Shown here: positions 30,051 through 38,586 of the stretch, in pieces
Layout of the letters: every line of letters starts with the position of its first letter
How positions within the stretch are numbered: position 1 is the stretch's first letter
Source: Amaranthus tricolor
Taxonomy: Eukaryota; Streptophyta; Magnoliopsida; Caryophyllales; Amaranthaceae
Direction: 5' to 3'
Length of the DNA: 64,000 nucleotides
Assembly (NCBI RefSeq): GCF_026212465.1
Contig: NC_080061.1
Location: 24,121,295 to 24,185,294, forward strand
Translations under genes and position numbers: made by a program
Notes under the pieces: generated by a model
Seen by the model: only the letters and a program-made list of their open reading frames with translations
What the model was told of the DNA's origin: nothing
The model's database searches: none

Positions 30051-32781
30051 TCATCGTTCATTCGTCATTGACCATTAATCCTTGTTCATTCTTCATCGTT
30101 CATTTTTCATTGATCATTGATCCTTGTTCATTCTTCATCGTTCATTCGTCATTCACCATTAATCCTTGTTCATTCTTCATCGTTGATTCTTCATTGATCA
30201 TTGATCCTTGTTCATTCTTCATCGTTCATTCGTCATTGATCATTGATCCTTATTCATTCTTCATGGTTCATTCTTCATTGATTATTGATCCTTGTTCATT
30301 CTTCATCATTCATTCTTCATTGATCATTGATCCTTGTTCATTCTTCATTTATCATTGATCCTTGTTCATTCTTCATCGTTCATTCGTCATTAATCATTGA
30401 TCCTTGTTCATTCTTCATCGTTCATTCTTCATTAAACATTAATCCTTGTTCATTCTTCATCGTTCATTCTTCATTGATCATTGATCCTTGTTCATTCTTC
30501 ATCGTTCATTCTTCATTGATCATTGATCCTTGTTCATTCTTCATCATTCATTCGTCATTGACCATTAATCCTTGTTCATTCTTCATCGTTCATTCTTCAT
30601 TGATCATTGATCCTTGTTCATTCTTCATTGATCATTGATCCTTGTTCATTCTTCATCGTTCATTCTTCATTGATCGTTGATCCTTGTTCATTCTTCATCG
30701 TTCATTCTTTATTGATCATTGATCCTTATTCATTCATCATCGTTCATTCTTCATTGATCATTGATCCTTGTTCATTCTTCATCATTCATTCTTCAATTAT
30801 CATTGATCCTTGTTCATTCTTCATCGTTCATTCGTCATTGACCATTAATCCTTGTTCATTCTTCATCGTTCATTCTTCATTGATCATTGATCCTTGTTCA
30901 TTCTTCATCGTTCATTCGTCATTGATCATTGATCCTTCTTCATTCTTCATCGTTCATTCTTCATTGATCATTGATCCTTGTTCATTCTTCATTGATCATT
31001 GATCCTTGTTCATTCTTCATCGTTCATTCGTCATTGACCATTAATCCTTGTTCATTCTTCATCGTTCATTCTTCATTGATCATTGATCCTTGTTCATTCT
31101 TCATGGTTCATTCTTCATTGATTATTGATCCTTGTTCATTCTTCATCTTTCATTCTTCATTGATCATTGATCCTTGTTCATTCTTCATTTATCATTGATC
31201 CTTGTTCATTCTTCATCGTTCATTCGTCATTAATCATTGATCCTTGTTCATTCTTCATCGTTCATTCTTCATTGATCATTGATCCTTGTTCATTCTTCAT
31301 TGATCATTGATCCTTGTTCATTCTTCATCGTTCATTCTTCATTGATCGTTGATCCTTGTTCATTCTTCATCGTTCATTCTTTATTGATCATTGATCCTTA
31401 TTCATTCATCATCGTTCATTCTTCATTGATCATTGATCCTTGTTCATTCTTCATCATTCATTCTTCAATTATCATTGATCCTTGTTCATTCTTCATCGTT
31501 CATTCGTCATTGACCATTAATCCTTGTTCATTCTTCATCGTTCATTCTTCATTGATCATTGATCCTTGTTCATTCTTCATCGTTCATTCGTCATTGATCA
31601 TTGATCCTTCTTCATTCTTCATCGTTCATTCTTCATTGATCATTGATCCTTGTTCATTCTTCATTGATCATTGATCCTTGTTCATTCTTCATCGTTCATT
31701 CGTCATTGACCATTAATCCTTGTTCATTCTTCATCGTTCATTCTTCATTGATCATTGATCCTTGTTCATTCTTCATGGTTCATTCTTCATTGATTATTGA
31801 TCCTTGTTCATTCTTCATCTTTCATTCTTCATTGATCATTGATCCTTGTTCATTCTTCATTTATCATTGATCCTTGTTCATTCTTCATCGTTCATTCGTC
31901 ATTAATCATTGATCCTTGTTCATTCTTCATCGTTCATTCGTCATTAAACATTAATCCTTGTTCATTCTTCATCGTTCATTCTTCATTGATCATTGATCCT
32001 TGTTCATTCTTCATCATTCATTCGTCATTGACCATTAATCCTTGTTCATTCTTCATCGTTCATTCTTCATTGATCATTGATCCTTGTTCATTCTTCATTG
32101 ATCATTGATCCTTGTTCATTCTTCATCGTTCATTCTTCATTGATCGTTGATCCTTGTTCATTCTTCATCGTTCATTCTTTATTGATCATTGATCCTTATT
32201 CATTCATCATCGTTCATTCTTCATTGATCATTGATCCTTGTTCATTCTTCATCATTCATTCTTCAATTATCATTGATCCTTGTTCATTCTTCATCGTTCA
32301 TTCGTCATTGACCATTAGTCCTTGTTCATTCTTCATCGTTCATTCTTCATTGATCATTGATCCTTGTTCATTCTTCATCGTTCATTCGCCATTGATCATT
32401 GATGCTTGTTCATTCTTCATCGTTCATTCGTCATTGACCATCAATCCTTGTTCATTCTTCATCGTTCATTCGTCATTGACAATCAATCCTTGTTCATTCT
32501 TAATCGTTCATTCTTCATTGATTATTGATCCTTGTTCATTCTTCATCGTCCATTCGTCATTGATCATTGATCCTTGTTCATTCTTCATCGTTCATTCGTC
32601 ATTGACCATTAATCCTTGTTCATTCTTCATCGTTCATTCTTCATTGATCATTGATCCTTGTTCATTCTTCATCGTTCATTCGTCATTGATCATTGATCCT
32701 TGTTCATTCTTCATCGTTCATTCTTCAATTATCATTGATCCTTATTCATTCATCATCGTTCATTCTTCATTGATCATTTAT

Positions 32782-33289
32782 AGTAAAGAATATAAAAATG
32801 GATGTTATCAGGACTAATTAAGTTGTGTATTATATCATCAATGAATTTATTAAATCTTCTTCTTCTTATTTATTTAGCGAATATAAAAATGTTATCATTC
32901 ATCATATGAAGCAATTAGTCTAATTAAGTTGAGTATGAATATAAACTATAAATTTTAACCTTTGAGTTTTATCAGGACTAATTAAGTTGTGTAGAATAAT
33001 TTTAAATGTTTTCATTTTTAGCAATTTTAAATGTTAATTTTAAACTATTGTTCAATTGGGAATTATAGATTTGTAATTGAAGATTGTTAGAGGTAGGGTT
33101 AATTTTGATTTGGGGCTTTTAGATGTGAAGTCAATTAGAAACTTATCAAGAGTACTCTAATGGTTTATTGGAGAATTAGTTGAGGTTTATGAAGATTATA
33201 CTCAAGATGAAAGCTATCAAGTGAAGAAGGTTGTTCATTTACGTTTCTGAAATTCTTTATTTGTGTTTCAATGGTGTTATTTTCAATGG
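32782..33289. other. Non-satellite host DNA next to the array; short direct repeat
   Basis: No coding region is visible. A 25-bp sequence beginning TTATCAGGACTAATTAAG occurs exactly at 32805-32829 and 32969-32993 (164 bp apart), with a degenerate third copy near 32916. Several 10-14-bp words from 32812-33039 reappear in the filler at 53227-53409 on both strands, so this flank, or a relative of it, seems to have served as template there. Confidence 0.7.
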
Positions 33290-33850
33290 AAATTGAGATT
33301 CTGTTCTCTTTGTTCTTAGATGATTTTGAGTGTCTTATAGCCATTTCTGGGTTCTGATGTCTCTTAGAATTTGTAGAGCTCCGAGTCGTGGTCGCATGGC
33401 CACTTGAATCGCCCCAAAATGAGTTCGTATGAGAGAGTTATGTCTGTTTTAGTAATGATATGTCCTGAAATGGTACTAATACGGGATTTATAAAGTGGAA
33501 CTAGAAGCTATGAAATAAATTGGGTAATTAATTCTAGTGTTGATGTTGGATTCATTTGGGTTCTCATTGTGTTGTAATTCATGTGGTAGTATTTGATTAG
33601 TGGTTGCAATTTGGAGTTTTGATTCATCTTCAAACTTTAAGAGCAAAGTTCATTTAGAGTTCTTAAAAAACAGATTCTGTCCTCACTGTTCTTGGCTGAT
33701 TTAGAGCCCCTTCTAGCCATTTCTGGGTTCTGTTTTCTGCATATGATTTGTAGAGCTTCGAGTCGCGGTCACGTGGGCACTTGAATCGCCCCAAAATGAG
33801 TTTGTATGAAAGAGTTACGCCCAAAATACTAACAGGGTGTCCTGAAAATC
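33290..33850. repeat. Diverged pair of a roughly 185-bp dispersed repeat
   Basis: 33290-33475 and 33655-33850 are imperfect copies about 366 bp apart. Both contain AGCCATTTCTGGGTTCTG, a GTAGAGCT(C/T)CGAGTCG(T/C)GGTC segment and CACTTGAATCGCCCCAAAAT, and both end in TGTCCTGAAA. GC content is higher than around it. I recognise this type of sequence as a common non-coding repeat of plant genomes but cannot name the family. A 72-codon minus-strand frame over the second copy is incidental. Confidence 0.7.
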
Positions 33851-34924
33851 CGAAAATAGCATTTTGGATTTGCTTGTTCATAATTAAAGTTGGGGTTCAA
33901 ATTGAGTACTCCAAGTGTTTAGAGTTATTATTTATCATCCAATTGAGTTTTTATTGATTGATATTGTTGAGTTATGGGTTCTTATTTGATTAGTATGAGT
34001 AATTGGTTCTAGTATCAAATTTTGGGAGCATAAGTATCGATTGGGTATTTGATTAGTTGGTATTAGGCGGATATGATATAAGTTGGGTATTTGGGATTTA
34101 AAATTGGGTAAACTCTATTGATAGTAACTCAAGTTTTTACGTGTTGATGGTTGATGATGAATTGATTGGTATTTTAATTATTGATTGTTATTCATGGCGT
34201 AGAAAGGTAACCTACAAGCAAACTACTATCCTATCTTTTAAAATTTAATTCAAGTATTCCAAAGTTCAAGTTATGTTTTATAAGGTGTGGTATTACTAAT
34301 ATTGATATTTGAGTAAAATCGTATAATTTTTGGTGTTTGAAACTGTGGATTTTGACTTTGTTTGACCTTGCTTCTAGTCCTTAACTAAATTATGTTTTGA
34401 ATGTTCATATGTTTTTATATATGAGCTTTTAAATATTGTATTTATTTAAAGAGATTACAAAAGCATGTTTTGTATGTTACTAACTTATAAAATACGAGTC
34501 TTGAAATATTGTATTATGAAGATGAGTATGATTGTTGATTTCAAAGAAAATCAATTGAATTATTGTTTTGTTTTATATTAAAATGTTCGACATTGAAAAA
34601 TGTCCGTTTTTGGGAATTGGCAACGGATATTTATATCCGAATTATTGTGAAATCCTATAGCTTGATAATAGGTAATGGTTATTCGGATCGGTCTCGAGCC
34701 CCCGATCCCGTTTCGTTCTTGCAAGAACCGTATTTTCGGTGATGACGATCACCCGTGTTCTCAGGATTTTAATCAAGCCTACTTCCTGACGGTCCATATA
34801 TTCCCACGTTTTAAAGTGTTGTTAAATTATTGATTTAATATGAGTTTTGAATAAATACGTTTGGTACATAAAGTTTTTGTTTGTTTCGCAAATGATTTCG
34901 TATTTGTCATTTGCCGTATTGTTT
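33851..34924. other. Intergenic AT-rich DNA, no feature recognised
   Basis: No open frame with protein character and no clear repeat boundary. A GC-richer island at about 34681-34800 stands out in composition and may be a remnant of a retroelement non-coding region; I cannot assign it. Confidence 0.5.
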
Positions 34925-35140
34925 CGCTATTAACTTGTAAAGTTATAGCCGTGTTTTGATTCGTTATGAACTAAAGGTTCATAGCCGTATTTATGTCGAT
35001 ACCAAACGATCTTTTTAAAAGAGTTTTGATTTACGCTATTAACTTGTAAAGTTATAGCCGTGTTTTGATTCGTTATGAACTAAAGGTTCATAGCCGTATT
35101 TATGTCGATACCAAACGGTCTTTTAAAAGAGTTTTGATTT
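34925..35140. repeat. Two-copy 109-bp tandem duplication
   Basis: 34925-35033 is repeated at 35034-35140. The copies are almost identical: one substitution (CGATC/CGGTC) and a 2-base length change in a T run. Each holds the words AAAGTTATAGCCGTG and AAGGTTCATAGCCGTA, themselves a loose internal repeat. No coding sense is seen. Confidence 0.85.
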
Positions 35141-35617
35141 GGATAAAATAATGTTTATAAATGGTTACCAAGTGAGCAAGGAATTTGATTGGAGATGTTT
35201 GTTAATGACTTGTATACAAATGTTGTAGTTTGTTGGATTACTCAACAATGCAATTTTTGACAGTTTTTTTTTATATAGGGCTTATCTCTTACAGGGGATA
35301 GATACACTTTCAGGTTGCCATCTTTAGTGCGGATGGATGTGCTGCTCATTTATGTGTCATGTGTTGCGATAGCGAGGACATCATTTTCGGAAGGTTAACT
35401 TATAATGATATTTCGACAAATCATGTCTTTAAAAAAAAAGATATTTTATAATGTATTAACTTAGTTTATAACTGGGTTGTAAGTAATTATATTACAATTA
35501 TGTAAAGTTTTTAAATACTCTGATATTGGTTGTTGTGGCTATCGAGCCACAGGTCGGATTCAACCCAGAGTTCTATAAGTCTTTCGCTGTGCTTTGTAGA
35601 CAATTTTATTATATTGT
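35141..35617. other. Intergenic DNA, no feature recognised
   Basis: AT-rich sequence with homopolymer runs (A-run near 35431, T-run near 35265). No conserved coding frame; a 99-codon plus-strand frame starting at 35526 lies mostly antisense to the copia gag remnant and is not considered a gene. Confidence 0.5.
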
Positions 35618-36031
35618 TTACGCTGGTTTGGGTTGTTTCATACCATTACCTTTATATCTCATTGAAATTAAGTTCGTCAAAATTGCACCAATTTCAGCCT
35701 TTTCATTTTTGATAAACCTCTTTTCAATATTTGTAAGGAAAGCTTTAGCTGTAGTAATGTCATTAGGCATTGTAAAGCTGAATGCTTCAAGAATGGCCCT
35801 TTTGATAATCATCATACACATGTGATTTGATCTCTCCCACCTTTGAAATTCCCTCTTTTGATTAGAGGTACTCAAATCAGTAACTGGTACGGGAGAGTCA
35901 ACCCTTAACGCAAGGTCGAGATCCATAACTCTTAGAACAATCGAAAGATTTTCTTTCTATTCTTTAAAATTTGAGCCATTCAACATAGGAAGTGAATTGA
36001 TGTTCGAAGTAATTTTAGCAAGATTAGACAT
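35618..36031 (-). pseudogene. Ty1/copia gag N-terminal fragment, broken by a stop
   Basis: Reading leftward from an ATG at 36031-36029 the frame starts MSNLAKI, continues to a TAG at 35959-35957 and then runs on in the same frame through MDLDLALRVDSPVPV, FQRWERSNHMCMM, FTMPNDITTAKAFLTNIEKRF and ILTNLISMRYKG. This is the N-terminal part of a plant copia-type gag polyprotein, which in the family packages element RNA into cytoplasmic particles. The TAG sits where the family usually has a tryptophan codon, so it looks like a TGG to TAG nonsense change. After about 35650 the similarity is lost; no protease, integrase or reverse transcriptase of this element is in the window. Non-functional remnant. 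Confidence 0.75.
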
Positions 36032-36688
36032 AGCTGACAGAGAACAAGAAAAATAAACATAATAAGCTCACATACTTTAATTCTTTAATCAATAATAATA
36101 AGTTTAATTTAGTAACATCCCATTACAAGACGTCAATTTTCCATTAATATTCTATCTTTGGATGAAAATACTAACTTCTTAGTGACATCATGTTTCAGTA
36201 ATTAAACATTGATAATAAATAGCACGCCAACTATAAAACCTTCCTTTGGGACGATTAAATAATCATATGTAATCCTTATAATTATCACATGTTTATCACA
36301 ACCCGAAAAATTCACACAAGTATAATATTAGGGACCTTCTTTTGAGCCGATTGATAATAATATAATTTATATGTATCATCCTTTTATATTGTTAATAATT
36401 TAAATTTTTCACAAAAGAGGTCACTTTGGCGACTTATTCTGTCAATGAAATTACCTCCGGTATATATAACAATACTATAATTAAACTTAAATTATTCCGA
36501 TTATCGTATTTTAAAATAACACTAAAATTATTGTAATACGAGAGCAATTAATAATTCATAATTCCAAAAAAGAAACGTGTTTCTCATAACTTAAAAAAAG
36601 GAAATTCTCGCGATCTTGATATTAAATAAAACTGATTTTCCTAAAAATTAGGAAACTAATTAAAAGCAATACTGTAAAATACACAATT
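36032..36688 (-). other. Probable copia 5' leader remnant upstream of gag
   Basis: Non-coding AT-rich sequence directly upstream of the copia gag ATG. It contains loosely repeated blocks (around 36239 and 36333: CCTT(C)TTTGRG-RCGATT followed by ATAAT and ATGTAAT/ATGTAT words; a third, weaker block near 36415). I do not see an LTR end. It stops at 36689, where viral sequence starts 38 bp short of a primer binding site. Assignment as leader is inferred from position. Confidence 0.4.
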
Positions 36689-36726
36689 AATTTAATAAAT
36701 GCACAATTAATCAATTTAATAACTTA

Positions 36727-36741
36727 CTGGCTCTGATACCA
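36727..36741 (-). promoter_or_regulatory. Primer binding site (initiator tRNA-Met), left end of array
   Basis: On the minus strand TGGTATCAGAGCCAG is complementary to the 3' end of plant initiator tRNA-Met over 15 nt. It lies 38 bp from the viral/copia boundary. Confidence 0.9.
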
Positions 36742-36907
36742 ATAGGGAGTACAGGATCGATAGAGAAAATAATTTAATAATTTTGTGGATATAAATCTTA
36801 TTATATAATTGATAATAATAAGATAAGTAAAGAAAGTTAGATTTATTTGAGATAAGACTTAAACAAAAGAAAATTACAGGATGCTCTCATCTTAGAGCTA
36901 GACACTT

Positions 36908-36915
36908 TATTTATA
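36908..36915 (-). promoter_or_regulatory. TATA box of viral transcript promoter (unit 1)
   Basis: TATAAATA on the minus strand, 213 bp downstream of the as-1-like repeat and 66-71 bp upstream of AATAAA (36847-36842). Sequence and position only. Confidence 0.7.
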
Positions 36916-37118
36916 CACAAAGGAAGAGATAAGGTGCAATCTGCTCTTCCAATAAGAAATTAAAGAGAAATAGTACAAACATAATTATTAAAGTTACACT
37001 ATAATACTGTAGAAGATGCTTTGAATTACTATTGAAGATGCTTTACTGTTGAAGATGCTTTGAATCACTGTTGGAGATGCTTTACTGTTGAAGATGCTTT
37101 GAATTACTGTTGGAGATG

Positions 37119-37264
37119 CTTTTGATTTCGTCATTGCTTACGTTTGTGCTTCCGGATGAATTAATTTGAGTTGTTGAACATTTGAATGATACTTTTGATT
37201 TCGTCATTGCTTACGTTTGTGCTTCCGGATGAATTAATTTGAGTCGTTGAACATTTGAATTGAA
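37119..37264 (-). repeat. 73-bp direct repeat pair with as-1-like cores (unit 1)
   Basis: Two 73-bp copies, each carrying ACGTAAGCAATGACG on the minus strand (37143-37129 and 37216-37202). This resembles the as-1 element of the cauliflower mosaic virus 35S promoter, bound by TGA-type bZIP factors. The first repeat begins right after the ORF2 stop. Confidence 0.7.
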
Positions 37265-37281
37265 CTTTTGTGAACTCAATA

Positions 37282-38586
37282 TTAAAAGTCGTATGGATCT
37301 TGAGCAAATGGGCCACCAAATGTTGGATCATAAGACTCATTTGAAAACTCCGATAAAATCTCATCAGAGGATTCTTCTGATAATATTTTCTTTGCATATT
37401 GTGGATCTTCAAGAATCTTTTTGAGAATAGCTTTCTGGACTTTAGATAATGATTCTGAATTTGGACTTTCTACTTTGGGATTTTTATTGTGTTGAGGAGA
37501 GTTTGAATTTGATGTTGCTTTTGAGGGTGAAGGTTTGTTGGTGGTTGATGGAGATTGGTATTCCATTTTTATACCGGTTTGAAAAAAGGAGATAACATTT
37601 TTTGTTGAACAAATTTCTAAGGTAAATTTGTCCCACCATTTAATTTTGAATTCTCTTATTAATGAATATGGATATGGACGTGGAAGGTGTTGTTTGAGAC
37701 AGTAACTCCAACATAGAATCCATGGAATTTTAAATTCTGCATGAAACATGACTGGAGTTTCATAAGCTTGATAATTTGAATTGGCAACAAAAGTTGTGAA
37801 ACCCTCATTGCATTCTTTTGGATAAATTTGAGGAGTTGGTCCAAATAAATACCACCAATGATAAAACCACATAGGATATTTCTTTGGACAATATTTGTCA
37901 AATATAAAAAACCATGAATGATCAAATGGTCTGAATAAAAATGCTCTATACCAGGCCATTTTGTAATCATAGTATGAGTAATTTTGAGGGAAAAATCTTT
38001 TTGAAAAAATTCGTTCTGCATAAGGGTCTCCCCATTCTACAGACGAAATAATTTTCTTAAAAATACATTTTGAATAAATTATTTTTTCTGAAGAATCCTT
38101 GATATGTTGGATTTCAACAGAGTTTGAATCTACTAAAATAAATTCATAAAACCTTTGAGTTTTAAAACGATTTTCTGGTATCCATTCGCAACCTTTTGGA
38201 AAAGTTTTTTGATTGATTGAATTAATAATTTGTGGGCTTTGAGGAATTGTAAAATTAGTGAGATATACATTTTCTATTTCGGTTTTTGTAATGTATGCAG
38301 ATTTGGTAAAGCTTTGTGTTGGTATTTTTGTAGTTGGTTCTTTTTGTTTTGAATTTGAAATAATATTTTGTGAAGTAGGCTCTTGAACAATTTGTGAATA
38401 TGGAAGTGGGGGAAAATCATTTAGTTGAGTAAATTTGTTTGAAATGGATAGGGTAGTTTGAAGATTTTTGGAGGATGAAAATTTATTTTGTTCTGTTTTG
38501 TTTGGTTTTGGATCTGGTTCCATTTCGTAATCATCTGAACTCTGGAACCCTTTGAGTTTTTCTTGCTGATTCTTCTTCCTTGGCAT
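37282..38586 (-). CDS. Pararetrovirus ORF2 protein, unknown function (unit 1)
   Basis: 434 residues from an ATG at 38586; the first 56 nt overlap the end of ORF1 in another frame, so translation probably depends on reinitiation, leaky scanning or a spliced or separate RNA. The N-terminus is basic (MPRKKNQQEK). Residues about 60-110 are Ser/Thr/Gln-rich. Residues about 183-260 form a dense aromatic block (WGDPYAERIF, DYKMAWYRAF, HSWFFIFDKY, YPMWFYHWWYLFGP), followed by a second aromatic/cysteine stretch (PWILCWSYCLKQH). Residues about 340-385 are Ser/Pro/Asn-rich and probably disordered, and the C-terminus is acidic (SEESSDEILSEF). No membrane segment, signal peptide or enzyme motif is seen. 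Florendoviruses often carry an ORF2 of unknown role, and this is probably its counterpart. It is intact in all three complete copies in the window, which argues for past selection or youth. Confidence 0.85.
   Translation of the reverse strand: MPRKKNQQEKLKGFQSSDDYEMEPDPKPNKTEQNKFSSSKNLQTTLSISNKFTQLNDFPPLPYSQIVQEPTSQNIISNSKQKEPTTKIPTQSFTKSAYITKTEIENVYLTNFTIPQSPQIINSINQKTFPKGCEWIPENRFKTQRFYEFILVDSNSVEIQHIKDSSEKIIYSKCIFKKIISSVEWGDPYAERIFSKRFFPQNYSYYDYKMAWYRAFLFRPFDHSWFFIFDKYCPKKYPMWFYHWWYLFGPTPQIYPKECNEGFTTFVANSNYQAYETPVMFHAEFKIPWILCWSYCLKQHLPRPYPYSLIREFKIKWWDKFTLEICSTKNVISFFQTGIKMEYQSPSTTNKPSPSKATSNSNSPQHNKNPKVESPNSESLSKVQKAILKKILEDPQYAKKILSEESSDEILSEFSNESYDPTFGGPFAQDPYDF

Larger units (their letters stand above)
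1..32781 (+). repeat. 42-bp tandem satellite array (about 32.8 kb, left end outside window)
   Basis: The whole stretch is a tandem repeat of 42 bp, about 780 monomers. The monomer splits into three 14-bp parts and these into six 7-bp parts (TTCATTC, TTCATCG, TTCATTG, ATCATTG and ATCCTTG types), so the array grew from a heptamer. Two common monomer classes alternate irregularly: one with TTCATTGATCATTGATCC, the other with GTCATTGACCATTAATCC. The plus strand is about half T and three quarters pyrimidine. Shortened 28-bp monomers that lack one 14-bp part recur (for example near 2706, 3311 and 3548) and mark higher-order units. Because 42 is a multiple of three, one plus-strand frame stays open as a 14-residue repeat (SFFIVHSSLIIDPC), broken wherever a 14-bp part is missing; this is a by-product, not a gene. 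The array ends abruptly at about 32781. Confidence 0.97.
36689..37281 (-). promoter_or_regulatory. Intergenic region of unit 1: promoter, poly(A) and primer site
   Basis: Read leftward after the ORF2 stop: a pair of 73-bp direct repeats with as-1-like cores, a run of AAGATGCTTT / ACTGTTG short repeats (about 37010-37118), a TATA box at 36915-36908, AATAAA at 36847-36842 and a tRNA primer site at 36741-36727. The spacing suggests transcription start about 30 nt after the TATA box, then poly(A), giving a short terminally redundant transcript as in other caulimovirids. The viral sequence breaks off at 36689, so the transcript would run into the copia remnant instead of an ORF1. Confidence 0.8.

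Noticed and set aside
1..32781. CRISPR-like array
   Set aside because: There are no unique spacers; all bases belong to the repeat, and the context is plant nuclear.
258..32817. Dozens of plus-strand open frames of 60-390 codons in the satellite
   Set aside because: They follow from a 42-bp period divisible by three with one stop-free frame. They restart whenever a 14-bp part is missing, have no gene signals, and repeat the same 14 residues.
33663..33881. 72-codon minus-strand frame
   Set aside because: It lies on a duplicated non-coding repeat and has no protein family character; its partner copy at 33290-33475 does not keep the frame.
34681..34800. GC-richer island as a possible tRNA or small RNA gene
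   Set aside because: I could not find a cloverleaf, A/B box pair or other RNA gene structure in it.
35526..35825. 99-codon plus-strand frame
   Set aside because: It is largely antisense to the copia gag remnant, which explains the sequence better.
37659..38021. 120-codon frame inside ORF2 in another frame (also at 45189, 58613 and 63687)
   Set aside because: It is a shadow of ORF2; composition and position fit ORF2, and no start signal or motif supports it.
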